From positions 806,001 to 870,000 of the forward strand of contig NZ_JAMTCJ010000002.1 in NCBI RefSeq assembly GCF_024171815.1: a stretch of DNA of 64,000 bases, written 5' to 3'. Made by a program: the position numbers and the translations under genes. The notes beneath the pieces were generated by a model, which made no database searches, had not been told where the DNA came from, and saw only the letters and a program-made list of their open reading frames with translations. The number at the start of each line of letters is the position of its first letter. Within the stretch, counting starts at the first letter, position 1. Origin of the DNA: Williamsia maris. Its GTDB lineage: Bacteria > Actinomycetota > Actinomycetes > Mycobacteriales > Mycobacteriaceae. Below, piece by piece: positions 7,215-16,961 of this stretch.

Positions 7215-8472
7215 GAGCGGGGGCCCGATCGGGTTCGTCGGTGAAATCGACCGCGGTGGCCTGACTGCCGACGGCGGTGAGGACCGCCACCACGACGGCC
7301 GCCGCGGCGACGGTGACCGACAGCGCCATCGGGTATCCCCACTTCTCGGAGAGATGTTGCTGCAGAGGTAGATTGAGTGCCGCGATGACGTTGCCGAGCT
7401 GATAGGTGACGCCGGGATAGAAGCCGCGGATGGCGTTCGGTGACATCTCCGACAGGTGGGCGGGTACCGCCGCCCATGCCCCCTGCGTCGCGGCCTGGAT
7501 GAGAAATGATCCGAGACACAGCATCCCGGCGGTGGTGGAGTAGGCGAAGATCGGGATTATCGGCAGCGTCAGTACCGCGCCGACGATGATCGCTCCCTTG
7601 CGCCCGATGCGGTCCGACGCCCATCCCAGGATGAACCCGCCGATGATCGCGCCGACGTTGTAGAGAACGGCGATCCACGTCGCGGTCGTCGCATCGAGAC
7701 CGGCGCCGCGGTTCTCGTCGGACTTGAGGAACGTCGGGTAGATGTCCTGCGTGCCGTGGGAGAGGAAGTTGAACGCGGCCATCAGGATGACCAGGAACAC
7801 GAAGCGACGCAGCACCTTCGGGTTGAGGAAGACCGTGCGCACCGAGGTGTTGTTGCGTTCGAGCGTGGCCTTGGTCGACACCCAGACCTGCGACTCCGAC
7901 ACGTTCATCCGGATGATCAGGCTGACCAGCGCGGGCAGGAGCGACAGCGCGAACAGCCAGCGCCAACTCAACCCCAGCCAGGAGTGCACGAGCAGGAACG
8001 CGACCGACGCGAGGAGGTAGCCGCCCGCGTAGCCGCCCTGCAGGATGCCGGAGAAGAACCCTCTGCGGTGTGCGGGCACCTTCTCCATCGACAGGGCGGC
8101 GCCCAGGCCCCATTCGCCGCCCATGCCGAGGCCGTACAGCAGTCGCAGAGCGAACAGGACCCAGTAGTTCGGAGCGAACGCGCAACAGAAGCCGACCACC
8201 GAGTAGAAGCAGACGTCGACGATCAGCGGGGTGCGGCGGCCGACCTTGTCGGCCCAGATGCCGAACAGGTATGCCCCGACCGGCCGCATCACCAGGGTGA
8301 CCGTCGTCAGGTAGGCCATCTTCTCCAACGAGACACCGAAGTCGTCGGCGATCTCTGAGTAGACCAGGACCAGGATGAAGTAGTCGAAGGCGTCCATCGT
8401 CCAGCCCAGGTAACTGGCGACGAACGCCGATCGTTGATCGGAGTCGAGTTTGTCGCTGCTCGTCGTCGCCAT
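7204..8472 (-). CDS. MFS transporter (organic acid/sialate:H+ symporter type)
   Basis: A 422-residue major facilitator protein with about twelve membrane helices. The loop motif between helices 2 and 3 is WADKVGRRTP and is repeated in the second half as WASDRIGRKG. The GLGMGGEWGLGAALSMEK segment is typical of the acid/sugar:proton symporters (NanT, ShiA, aromatic-acid families). The ATG at 8472 opens MATTSSDKLDS. It is convergent with ssuR and overlaps its 3' end by 11 bases. The substrate is unknown. Because the organosulfur cluster has no ABC uptake system, uptake of a sulfonate or a carbon by-product is possible, but nothing in the sequence proves it; an organic-acid carrier is equally likely. 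Confidence 0.82.
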   Translation of the reverse strand: MATTSSDKLDSDQRSAFVASYLGWTMDAFDYFILVLVYSEIADDFGVSLEKMAYLTTVTLVMRPVGAYLFGIWADKVGRRTPLIVDVCFYSVVGFCCAFAPNYWVLFALRLLYGLGMGGEWGLGAALSMEKVPAHRRGFFSGILQGGYAGGYLLASVAFLLVHSWLGLSWRWLFALSLLPALVSLIIRMNVSESQVWVSTKATLERNNTSVRTVFLNPKVLRRFVFLVILMAAFNFLSHGTQDIYPTFLKSDENRGAGLDATTATWIAVLYNVGAIIGGFILGWASDRIGRKGAIIVGAVLTLPIIPIFAYSTTAGMLCLGSFLIQAATQGAWAAVPAHLSEMSPNAIRGFYPGVTYQLGNVIAALNLPLQQHLSEKWGYPMALSVTVAAAAVVVAVLTAVGSQATAVDFTDEPDRAPALTR

Positions 8473-8575
8473 GTCGAATCATCCGTCCCGCGCCGCTGGT
8501 GGTACCTGTCCCTAAGGACTTACCTGAGCGACACCGAAACACCAAGCGGTGCGATCGATTTGACCGACTTGCGAA

Positions 8576-9235
8576 CTATTCGGTCGGCCCGATGGGCGGG
8601 GTTGCCGTGACCGAGTGCCGCTCCCGGCGACGACGCATCACGCCCGCCGTGCGTCCGGCGATGACCAGACATACTGTCAGCGCCACGACGCCGTGACCGC
8701 TGAAGATGTAGGCGGCGGGCGCGGCGACCAGGTAGGCGACGAGGTCGCAGACCAGATCGGTTGCGCTCGACGGGCTCCGGTCCTCGTCGGCCGTCAGTCG
8801 ACGTGACTCGCGATCCACGCTGAGCAGTGCGAGCAGGGCGGCGGCGTTCACCCCGGAGTAGACGACCACGGCGATGCCGCCCGCACCGCCGTTCTGGCCG
8901 AGCAGGGCGGCCGCGAACGGCATCGCGGTGATGGTGAACAGCAGGGCGATGGTGCGGCCGACGAGTGCCGGCGTACACGTGACGACGTGGCGCATCTCCC
9001 GGTGGTGGCGGACCCAGTATTTCGCGATGAGATAGAAGCTCAACGCGAAGGCGATGTAGCTCGGCCACTGCTCTCCGAGTGCGCGGGTCAGCTCCGCGGA
9101 GGTTGCGTCCTTGCCGAGTTCGGGGACCTTGAGGTCGATCGCCAGGAGCGTCATGGCGATGGCGAACACCGCGTCGGTGAGAGCGAAGAGGCGCACGGCC
9201 GAACGCTCGTCCGCGGAGGTCGACGGCTGGGTCAC
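8576..9235 (-). CDS. TMEM175-family (DUF1211) potassium channel-like membrane protein
   Basis: A 219-residue membrane protein with about six helices. The first helix carries the TMEM175 signature RLFALTDAVFAIAMTLLAID (residues ~15-34; the family form is RxxxFSDGVFAIxxTLL). In this family that helix lines an ion pathway, and bacterial members conduct K+. The canonical Ser-Asp is Thr-Asp here (LTDAVFA), and an expected Gly is Ala. The C-terminus is a short basic tail (RRRRERHS). The start is GTG at 9235. It stands alone between the MFS gene and the ABC exporter, with 103 bases to the MFS start, so it is probably its own unit. Confidence 0.8.
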   Translation of the reverse strand: MTQPSTSADERSAVRLFALTDAVFAIAMTLLAIDLKVPELGKDATSAELTRALGEQWPSYIAFALSFYLIAKYWVRHHREMRHVVTCTPALVGRTIALLFTITAMPFAAALLGQNGGAGGIAVVVYSGVNAAALLALLSVDRESRRLTADEDRSPSSATDLVCDLVAYLVAAPAAYIFSGHGVVALTVCLVIAGRTAGVMRRRRERHSVTATPPIGPTE

Positions 9236-9314
9236 GCGCGAAGCCTACCGCCGCCGACGACGCCGCACGCCCCGTGAGGCGAGGGGTGCGGCGTCGATCG
9301 ATCGGGCGCGTCGG

Positions 9315-10159
9315 TCAGTCGGCGGTGCGCTTGTTGTAGGCGCGCAGCGCGAACGGCGCGATGATGACGGTGAGTGCCACCGCCCAGATCACCGTGGAGA
9401 GCACCGGGTGATGCAGCGGCAGTTGCGCGCCGGGTGCGGCGGCTGGTCCGTTGCCCCAGAGTTCGCGCATGGCCTGCACCAACGACGAGATCGGGTTCCA
9501 CTCGGCGATCACGCGCAGCCAGGTGGGCATCGGGCCGGTGGGGACGAACGTGTTGGCCAGGAACGTGACCGGGAACAGCGCCGTGAACATGACGCCGTTG
9601 ACCGCCTCGACCGACCGCATCAGCGAACCGACCAGGATGCCGAACCAGATCATCGCGAAACCGAACAGCAGGATCAGCAGGAACGCGAGGACGGCGTCAA
9701 GAACGCCGTTGCGGATGCGCCACCCGATCAGCAGCCCGGTCACGGCCATCACCGCGATGCCGATCGACGAGTGCAACAGACTGGCGATGCTGCGACCGAT
9801 CAACACCGACGACCGTGCGATGGGGAGCGAGCGGAACCGGTCGATGATGCCCTTGTCGAGGTCGGACGTGATGCCCGCGGCGACGATGAACGCCGAGAAG
9901 ACGATCGTCTGCCCCATGATGCCGGGCAGCAGGAACTCGCGGTACGAGACGCCGCCGGTGTCGGTGATCGAGGCGCCGAACACGAACGCGAACAGCAGGA
10001 CGAACATGATCGGCTGGACCGTGACGTCCGACAGCATCTCCGGCTGGCGTTTGGTGTGGATGAGGTTGCGCTTGACCATGATCCACGACTGCTGCGCGAG
10101 ATTGGTCGAGGTGATGTCGGGTCGGGTCGACGGTGTGGTCGGTGCCGCTGCGGTGGTGG

Positions 10160-10163
<4 letters not shown>
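9315..10163 (-). CDS. ABC-2 type exporter permease, DrrB-like
   Basis: A 282-residue integral membrane protein with six predicted helices, of the DrrB/ABC-2 permease family that exports drugs or lipids. An amphipathic N-terminal stretch (WIMVKRNLIHTKRQPEMLSD) precedes helix 1, as usual. The conserved block GITSDLDKGIIDRFRSLPIA marks the cytoplasmic loop that contacts the ATPase, and AEWNPISSLVQAMRELWGNG lies before the last helix. The ATG at 10163 is within an ATGA overlap with the upstream ATPase gene, so the two are translationally coupled. A longer open frame upstream is a shadow of the ATPase. The substrate is not determinable from sequence; mycolate producers often use such pairs for envelope lipids or for drug efflux. 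Confidence 0.87.
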
Positions 10164-11239
<1,076 letters not shown>

Positions 11240-11363
11240 CGGGCTCTCCTCGAGGATGCGGGTGTGCAGATACCGACCACGCGGGTGTACGGAACTCATC
11301 GGTCTGCTCACACTCGTCGCTCCGGGCCCGCAGAATCCGACGCTCGCGGAGCAGAAAGCCGGT

Positions 11364-11375
11364 TACGGTACCGTA
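11364..11375. promoter_or_regulatory. Perfect 12-bp palindrome upstream of acyltransferase (possible operator)
   Basis: TACGGTACCGTA is self-complementary over all twelve bases and ends six bases before the GTG start at 11382. Its first half, TACGGT, could serve as a -10 box, so a bound repressor would block the promoter. No regulator gene of matching type is directly adjacent. Confidence 0.45.
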
Positions 11376-11381
11376 GGTTTC

Positions 11382-12110
11382 GTGAAGGTGACGGTGGAGA
11401 ACGCAGACGAGGTTTACGACTTCTACACCGATCACCAGCAGCCACGGCTGAAGGCGACGTTCGCCTACTTCGCGCTCGCCGCGAAGTTCCGTCCCCGGGT
11501 GTCGTTCGACGACACCGCGCGATCGGAGATCAAACAGCTCGTCGGCGAACAGGTCCGACTGATCATCTGTATCAATCACCTGTCCAGCAAGGACCAGTAC
11601 ATCGCCGCCGCCACCGTGGCGCGCTCGCCGATCCGACGGTTGATCGGCCACATCAGGGTGTTGGCGAAGAACGATCTGTTCGACGATCCGAAGCAAAAAG
11701 CGAACCTCGACATGATGGGCTGCATCCCCGTCTTCCGCGCCCGTGACAATCACCCCGAGACCGCTGCGGCAGCCAGTCGCCGCATGATCGCGGTCTGCGT
11801 CGAACGCGGTGTCCGCGGCGACAGCATCGCCGTCTTCCCCGAGGGCACCCGCAACGACATCGACCCGTCGACGCTGCTGCCACTTGCGTCGGGTGTCGGG
11901 CAGATCGCCGTGGGCATCGCCGCGCAGGCGCGGGTCGCCATCTTGCCGATGGCCATCGCGTACCGCGACGGCACCCGGGTCGGAGCCGATGTCGTGCTCG
12001 GGCGCCCACGCGAGGTCTCCGCGGGCGAGACCGTCGCCGACGTGACCGATGCCCTGCGCGGTCATCTGCAGCACGCGGTCGATCTCGCCTGGGCTCGCTC
12101 GCCGCGCTGA
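11382..12110 (+). CDS. Lysophospholipid acyltransferase family protein (PlsC-like)
   Basis: A 242-residue glycerolipid acyltransferase of the PlsC/LPLAT superfamily, which transfers an acyl chain to a glycerol- or lyso-phospholipid. The catalytic HX4D motif is at His66-Asp71 in INHLSSKD, block III is FPEGTR at about 151-156, and ILPMAIAYRDG fits block IV. It starts at GTG 11382, just after the palindrome TACGGTACCGTA; the open frame upstream overlaps the ABC gene and is not coding. There is no obvious hydrophobic anchor, so membrane association is probably peripheral. It is divergent from the DrrAB-type exporter and convergent with the LysR gene. Acceptor specificity is unknown. Confidence 0.82.
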   Translation: MKVTVENADEVYDFYTDHQQPRLKATFAYFALAAKFRPRVSFDDTARSEIKQLVGEQVRLIICINHLSSKDQYIAAATVARSPIRRLIGHIRVLAKNDLFDDPKQKANLDMMGCIPVFRARDNHPETAAAASRRMIAVCVERGVRGDSIAVFPEGTRNDIDPSTLLPLASGVGQIAVGIAAQARVAILPMAIAYRDGTRVGADVVLGRPREVSAGETVADVTDALRGHLQHAVDLAWARSPR

Positions 12111-12160
12111 TCGAGACGGCCGGCGTCGCGCGGTTGCTGTTGCAGCCCAGGGCTACTCGG

Positions 12161-13027
12161 TCACTCGGGAAGCAGAGCCTGGGCGGTTTCGATGAACTCG
12201 TACACCAGCGGTGTGTGTCTCTCGATCGGACAGGCGAGCGCCACGCGGTTCGGTCCGAGGTCGTCGACCGCGAGTGCCACCACACCCCGCCGCGTGTAGA
12301 AGCCGGCGGTGGAGGCAGGGAGTATCGCGATACCCGTGCCGTCGGCGACGAGTTCGAGTTTTTCCTCCACGCTGTGGATTGCCGGTACCGCGGGCCGCGA
12401 ACCGGTCCGGATCTCGACCGCCACGTCTCGCCACTCGGGGACGGCATCGGGATCCTGCAGGAGGTGGTCGTTCGCCAGGTCGGCGACGCACACGGACTCC
12501 TGATCCGCCAGTGGATGATTCGTCGCAACCATCGCAACTCTCGGCTCGGTGAACAGAGGGTGGAGTTCGAGCCCGGTCTGGTCTATCGGCAGTCGTACGA
12601 TGCTGACGTCGGCGCGACCGTCGTGCAGGACCTCCACCTGGTTGTCCCATCCCGTCCGCAGTAATCGGGCACTCAGGTCCGGATGCTTGGCGCGCAGGGC
12701 CTGGACCACCGAGGTCAGCGTTATGCCGGGCATGAAACCGATGGTGAAGGTGGCGCCACCGTCGGCAGCCGCCCGCACCCGGCGGGTGAGTGCATCGGCG
12801 GACATCAGCAGAGGGCGCGCGTCGTCGAGGAGTTGCTGACCGGCCGGTGTGAGCGTGGTCCCGCGACGATCGCGGTCGAACAGCGGTGCACGCAGCTCGT
12901 CCTCGAGCGCCCGTATCTGGCGGGACAGCACCGGCTGCGCGATGTGCAGTCGGTCGGCAGCGCGGCCGAAATGCAGTTCATCGGCCACTGCGACGAAATA
13001 GCGGAGCTTACGCAGATCGACGTCCAT
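12161..13027 (-). CDS. LysR-family transcriptional regulator
   Basis: A 288-residue LysR-type regulator. The winged HTH is at residues 1-60 (LRKLRYFVAVADELHFGRAA, LHIAQPVLSRQIRALEDEL), and the effector-binding periplasmic-binding-like domain covers about 90-285 (FTIGFMPGITLTSVVQALRA, ADVSIVRLP, VADGTGIAILPAS). It lies immediately downstream (35 bases) of, and in the same direction as, the NAD-dependent epimerase-like gene at 13063-13920, so the two may be one transcription unit. No convergent or divergent catabolic operon makes the effector obvious. Confidence 0.88.
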   Translation of the reverse strand: MDVDLRKLRYFVAVADELHFGRAADRLHIAQPVLSRQIRALEDELRAPLFDRDRRGTTLTPAGQQLLDDARPLLMSADALTRRVRAAADGGATFTIGFMPGITLTSVVQALRAKHPDLSARLLRTGWDNQVEVLHDGRADVSIVRLPIDQTGLELHPLFTEPRVAMVATNHPLADQESVCVADLANDHLLQDPDAVPEWRDVAVEIRTGSRPAVPAIHSVEEKLELVADGTGIAILPASTAGFYTRRGVVALAVDDLGPNRVALACPIERHTPLVYEFIETAQALLPE

Positions 13028-13062
13028 CGCTCACCCCATCCCCTTTCTCCGAAGCCATTGTC

Positions 13063-13920
13063 TCAACTGCGGGCGAACTCTCCCAGCGGATCGCCGTGCG
13101 TGGGCGCCCAACCGAGATCGGACTTGGCCTTGGCTGAGGTGAGTTGCTGGTCGAGGACGAAGGCGTCGGCAACCGGCCCCATGTCGGTGCGCGCCTGATC
13201 GAGGGTGATCGAGGCGGTCTTGTTCGTGAGTCCCGCTCCCCGCGCGCAGGCCTCGACGACCTCCTTCGCGGTGGGGGTGACATCGCCGACACCGATGTAC
13301 ACCGATCCCGCTGTGGCCGACAGTGCCGCGACATAGAGCCGAGCCAGGTCGTCGACGTGGATCAGCGCCCAGTGGTTGCCTCCGTCGCCGATGTAGGGGA
13401 GGGCGCCGCCGTCTCTGCCCGGTCGGACGAAGAACTCCTCGATCAGCCGGTTGTCGCCGCCGTAGAGCAGACCGGGTTGGATGATGACCGGCCGTCCACC
13501 CGCCGAGGCGCGCGCGAGCACCGCGTCCTCCACTGGCCGTCGCCAGGCGACCAGCCCCGGCGGGTTCCATGGCGCGGTCTCGTCGACCACACCGTCGGTG
13601 TTCCCGTAGACCCAGCTCCCGCCGGTGTGGATGTAGACCCCTGCGCCGATCCCGTCCTGCATCGCCGCCGCGGCGGCCAGATCTTCGTCTCCGCCCGACG
13701 CCTGGGCGAGGTGGATGACCGCCTCGGCGCGTGCGGCGGCCTGATTGAGGACGTCCAGGTCGTCGAGACCGCCGCGAACCGCGGTGGCGCCAAGGGCCTG
13801 GACCGCGGTGTCGGCGCGCTCGCTCCGGGCAAGGGCCTCCACGCTGTGGCCCTGCTGGACGAGCTCGCCGATGATCGACTGCCCGATGTACCCGGAGCCT
13901 CCGGTGACAAAGATCTTCAT
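13063..13920 (-). CDS. NAD(P)-dependent epimerase/dehydratase family protein (extended SDR)
   Basis: A 285-residue Rossmann-fold protein. The N-terminal nucleotide-binding motif is GGSGYIGQ (residues 7-14), characteristic of extended and atypical SDRs. The segment TGGSWVYGN near residue 100 is followed by PGLLYGGDNRLIEEFF. A classical YxxxK catalytic pair is not evident, as the expected Tyr region reads VAWRRPVEDAV. It may therefore be an atypical NmrA/epimerase-like protein rather than an active sugar epimerase. The ATG at 13920 has AAGGAATTGAC upstream. It shares the 13921-14096 region with the divergent SDR gene, where a TetR-type operator lies, so both may be controlled by the TetR at 14933. 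Confidence 0.75.
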   Translation of the reverse strand: MKIFVTGGSGYIGQSIIGELVQQGHSVEALARSERADTAVQALGATAVRGGLDDLDVLNQAAARAEAVIHLAQASGGDEDLAAAAAMQDGIGAGVYIHTGGSWVYGNTDGVVDETAPWNPPGLVAWRRPVEDAVLARASAGGRPVIIQPGLLYGGDNRLIEEFFVRPGRDGGALPYIGDGGNHWALIHVDDLARLYVAALSATAGSVYIGVGDVTPTAKEVVEACARGAGLTNKTASITLDQARTDMGPVADAFVLDQQLTSAKAKSDLGWAPTHGDPLGEFARS

Positions 13921-14054
13921 GTCAATTCCTTTCCATCGCAACTGGTTCCACCTCACCGTGCCGCGATGTCGCGTGGACGTCCAATACCTCGTCGGTCGCA
14001 CCTGATGCCCGCAGGGTATGGCTGATGTGAATTGTCGAGAAGCCGCCTCTATGC

Positions 14055-14072
14055 GTACTGTCAGTACAGTAC
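14055..14072. promoter_or_regulatory. Probable TetR operator between divergent SDR genes
   Basis: GTACTGT-CAGT-ACAGTAC: perfect 7-base arms around a 4-base centre, 24 bases before the SDR start at 14097. TACAGT within it may act as a -10 box. Size and symmetry are typical of TetR operators, and a TetR gene (14933) is the second gene of the downstream operon. Confidence 0.6.
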
Positions 14073-14096
14073 ATTCCAATCGACGAGAGGGAGACC

Positions 14097-14936
14097 ATGA
14101 AGGTGTGGATGGTGACCGGTGCGTCACGTGGATTCGGCCTCGAGATCGTGCGGCAAGTGCTGGATGGTGGTGATGCTGTTGTCGCGTGTGCGCGGCGCCC
14201 GGAGGAGATCGCCGAACGCGTCGACGTCACCGGGTCTGCCGATCGGTTGATGACCGCAGCGGTCGACGTGACCGATATGGCCCAGGTCGCGGCGGCTGTG
14301 GAGTCGGCAGTCGAACGGTTCGGCCGAATCGATGTGGTGGTCAACAACGCCGGGCGTGGCATGGTCGGCGCGGTGGAGGAGGTGTCGGACGGTGAGACTC
14401 GTGCGTTGTTCGAGGTCAACGTCTTCGGCGTGTTGACGGTGACGCGTGCGGTACTGCCGGTGCTGCGCCGACAGCGTTCGGGGCACCTGATCATGATGAG
14501 TTCGATGGGAGGTCTCAGTCAGCCAGGCGCCGGCTGGGGCATCTACGGGGCGTCGAAGTTCGCGGTCGAGGGCCTCGGTGAGGCGTTGCGTAACGAGGTG
14601 TCACCGTTGGGAATCGCGGTCACGCTGGTCGAACCGGGCGTGTTCCGCACCGACTTCCTCGACGGGAGTTCATTGGACACGGCGGACGCGGTCATCGCCG
14701 ATTACGCCGACACCTCGGGACGCACCAGAGATGGCGCGGTCGCGCGCAACCGAACTCAGCAGGGCGACCCCATCAAAGCAGCGGCTGCGATCGTCGACGT
14801 CGCAGGGCGTCCGGACCCTCCGTTGCGCCTCCCCCTGGGCGCCGACGCGGTGGCGGCGATAGAGGCCAAGATGGCCGCCGTCTCGGCGGATCTGGATGCC
14901 ACCCGTGCCATCGCGACGGCCACCGCATTCGCATGA
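14097..14936 (+). CDS. Short-chain dehydrogenase/reductase (classical SDR)
   Basis: A 279-residue classical SDR. The cofactor motif TGASRGFG is at residues 7-14, NNAGRG at about 82, the catalytic Ser lies in MMSSMGG and the catalytic pair in YGASK, about residues 150-154. The PG motif is VEPGVFRTDFLD. The sequence pattern (RGFGLEIVRQVLDGGD) is that of the oxidoreductase subgroup often annotated as NADP-dependent ketoreductase. The ribosome site is GAGAGGGAG before the ATG at 14097. The stop overlaps the start of the TetR gene (ATGA), so the SDR and its likely repressor are one operon. The substrate is unknown; such repressor-linked SDRs commonly handle reactive carbonyls or xenobiotics. Confidence 0.87.
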   Translation: MKVWMVTGASRGFGLEIVRQVLDGGDAVVACARRPEEIAERVDVTGSADRLMTAAVDVTDMAQVAAAVESAVERFGRIDVVVNNAGRGMVGAVEEVSDGETRALFEVNVFGVLTVTRAVLPVLRRQRSGHLIMMSSMGGLSQPGAGWGIYGASKFAVEGLGEALRNEVSPLGIAVTLVEPGVFRTDFLDGSSLDTADAVIADYADTSGRTRDGAVARNRTQQGDPIKAAAAIVDVAGRPDPPLRLPLGADAVAAIEAKMAAVSADLDATRAIATATAFA

Positions 14937-15529
14937 GCGGCACACCACAGCCGTCGTCGCGGCTCGACCGCCCGCGGTCGCGGCGGGTGCACGAAGCCGT
15001 ACTCGAGGCAACGGCCGAACTGCTCGCCGAGGGAGGGTTGGCTGCGGCGACGACAGACGCCGTCAGTGCACGGTCGGGAGCCAGCAAGACGACGCTCTAC
15101 AAGCACTGGCCCAACAGGTTGACGCTCGCGGTCGAGGCATTCGCTCACCACATGACCGACACCGTCACGCCCCCTGACACCGGCAGCACGGAAGGTGATC
15201 TGCGTGCCCACATGCGTATGGTCGCCGAGTTCTACTCGACCGCGCAGGGCCGGATCTATGCCGAGTTGCTGGCGGCCGCCGTCACCGATCCGGTGGCCGC
15301 AGATCTGCTGCGTACCCGCTTTCTCGACCACCGCCGTGAGGTGGTTCTCGCGACGTGGCATCGGGGCATCGATCGCGGGGATGTCGACCCCACGTTGGAT
15401 TTCCAGGCCGTCAACGATGTCCTGTTCGGCCCCATCATCTTTCGTCTGGTCTCCGGGCACGCACCCCTGAATCCCGACGAGGCCGACCTCATCGCCGACG
15501 TGGCCCTGCGCGGCGTGCTCATCAACTGA
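14933..15529 (+). CDS. TetR/AcrR-family repressor
   Basis: A 198-residue TetR-family regulator. The HTH lies at about residues 20-65 (VLEATAELLAEGGLAAATTD, SARSGASKTTLYKHWPNR), and the ligand-binding helical domain follows (about 85-195, ending in a TetR_C-like pattern). It is translationally coupled to the preceding SDR gene through an ATGA overlap. The perfect inverted repeat at 14055-14072 in front of the SDR is the probable operator, giving autoregulation and possibly control of the divergent epimerase-like gene. Confidence 0.88.
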   Translation: MSGTPQPSSRLDRPRSRRVHEAVLEATAELLAEGGLAAATTDAVSARSGASKTTLYKHWPNRLTLAVEAFAHHMTDTVTPPDTGSTEGDLRAHMRMVAEFYSTAQGRIYAELLAAAVTDPVAADLLRTRFLDHRREVVLATWHRGIDRGDVDPTLDFQAVNDVLFGPIIFRLVSGHAPLNPDEADLIADVALRGVLIN

Positions 15530-15541
15530 GATCTACCTGCG

Positions 15542-16441
15542 TCACGCGTCGATCGATCCGACCCACAGGTCGGGTACGAGCCGGTAACCGTCGTCCACGC
15601 GCCGGACGAGATTCACACCCGGGAACTCGGTGTGGGCTCCGGCGATCCGGAAACCGCCTCGGTCGGCCTCGTCGAACAACGTCCTGCGCGCGTCCACTGC
15701 GGCGTCGGGATCGACGTCGAAGATGACGGAGGCGTCCGGCCGGGGGCCCTGGACGGCAGGGACGTGCACGATGTCGCCGACGACCAGGATCGAGTCGGAG
15801 CCCGTGCCCACCCGGTACCCGCTGTGCCCGGGGGTGTGTCCGGTCAACGGAACGGCGGTGATGCCGGGAGCGACGAGCTGCTCGCAGTCGAAGGTGCGCA
15901 GTCGATCTCGGTAGGGCGCCAGCGCGGCAGCTGCGCCCTGCCGGGTGACCGCCGCGGCCCAGGGTGGGTCGTCGTCGGACGGTGGCTCGGGGTCATCGCC
16001 GAGCCAGTGGTCGACCTCGGCTGCGTGCACGATCACCTCGGCGTTCGGAAAACGCGGCGTGCCATCGGGATCGATGAGACCGGCACAGTGGTCGAGGTGG
16101 AGGTGGGTCAGCAACACCGTGCCCACCTCGTCGGCGCCGACACCGATCGACGACAACGCCCACGGCAGATGACCCATGGTGGATCCCCACCCGTCGCCCA
16201 TCCCCGTGTCGATCAGCATCGGTGCGTGGTCGGGGCCCCGCACCACGTACACGTTGTGGGAGATGCGGGGTTCGGCCGACCGGTTCGCTGCCCGCTGCAG
16301 ACCGCCGGCGACGACGCGATCGAACGTGGGAAAAACGGTGAGGTCGGTCTGGTAGTAGCCGTCGCTGACCGAGGTGAACGTCTGACGGCCGACGGGCCAG
16401 TGCACCGCACTGGTGAACGGGGTGAAGCTTCTGGTGGGCAT
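15542..16441 (-). CDS. MBL-fold metallo-hydrolase (AttM/AhlB-type)
   Basis: A 299-residue metallo-beta-lactamase-fold hydrolase. The di-zinc motif HLHLDHCAG occurs at about residues 113-121. Further ligands are the His of TGHTPGHSGY, the Asp of VVGDIVHVP and the His of AGAHTEFPG. This set matches the lactonase/quorum-quenching branch (AttM-like) and the wider group of MBL esterases; the natural substrate is unknown. It is divergent from the HxlR-type regulator at 16485 with only 43 bases between the starts, so regulation by that protein is likely. No quorum-sensing gene is in the window. Confidence 0.83.
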   Translation of the reverse strand: MPTRSFTPFTSAVHWPVGRQTFTSVSDGYYQTDLTVFPTFDRVVAGGLQRAANRSAEPRISHNVYVVRGPDHAPMLIDTGMGDGWGSTMGHLPWALSSIGVGADEVGTVLLTHLHLDHCAGLIDPDGTPRFPNAEVIVHAAEVDHWLGDDPEPPSDDDPPWAAAVTRQGAAAALAPYRDRLRTFDCEQLVAPGITAVPLTGHTPGHSGYRVGTGSDSILVVGDIVHVPAVQGPRPDASVIFDVDPDAAVDARRTLFDEADRGGFRIAGAHTEFPGVNLVRRVDDGYRLVPDLWVGSIDA

Positions 16442-16484
16442 GCATCGACGGTATCTGTCGGAGACGTGGTGTTAAATAGAAACT

Positions 16485-16901
16485 ATGACGTCACCAGGTG
16501 TCCCTGAGGTGACCGCGGAGCGGACGCCGACGACCATGTCGGCGCTGCAGAGGGACTGTCCGGCGCGGCTTCTCCTCGACCAGATCGCCGACAAGTGGAC
16601 CGTTCTGGTGATCTGCGTTCTCGACGAGGGTCCGACCAGATTCAACGAACTTCGACGACGCGTGGACGGGGTCTCACAGAAGGTCTTGACGAGCACGCTG
16701 CGCGCACTCGAGCGCAACGGGATGGTGGAGCGCCTCGTCGCGACGAGTGGGCCGGTCGCCGTCACCTACCGGCTGACCCCGTTGGGCACCACTCTCTACG
16801 AACCGATGCTCGCGCTGTACGGGTGGACCACCCGACACATCGAGTCCGTCGTCGACGCGCAGGATCGATTCGACCGACAGGCGCATATCGCGACTCGCTG
16901 A
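16485..16901 (+). CDS. HxlR-family winged-helix regulator
   Basis: A 138-residue HxlR-type regulator. Family hallmarks are an N-terminal Cys (RDCPARLLLDQIADKWTVL, Cys at about residue 25), GPTRFNELRRRVDGVSQKVL and LRALERNGMVERLV. Several HxlR proteins sense aldehydes, quinones or oxidants through that Cys. It lies divergent from the MBL hydrolase; the 43-base gap holds an AT-rich GTTAAATAGAAACT stretch that would contain both promoters and the operator. It probably regulates the hydrolase and itself. Confidence 0.87.
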   Translation: MTSPGVPEVTAERTPTTMSALQRDCPARLLLDQIADKWTVLVICVLDEGPTRFNELRRRVDGVSQKVLTSTLRALERNGMVERLVATSGPVAVTYRLTPLGTTLYEPMLALYGWTTRHIESVVDAQDRFDRQAHIATR

Positions 16902-16961
16902 CGCGAACGCGGTCGATGCGCCACCATGGACTGCGAATTCGAATCCCGACGCGGAGGTCTG

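Noticed and set aside
15542-16441. Dedicated quorum-quenching lactonase
   Set aside because: The di-zinc motif fits, but no quorum-sensing gene is near and many MBL hydrolases share it; kept as a generic MBL hydrolase.
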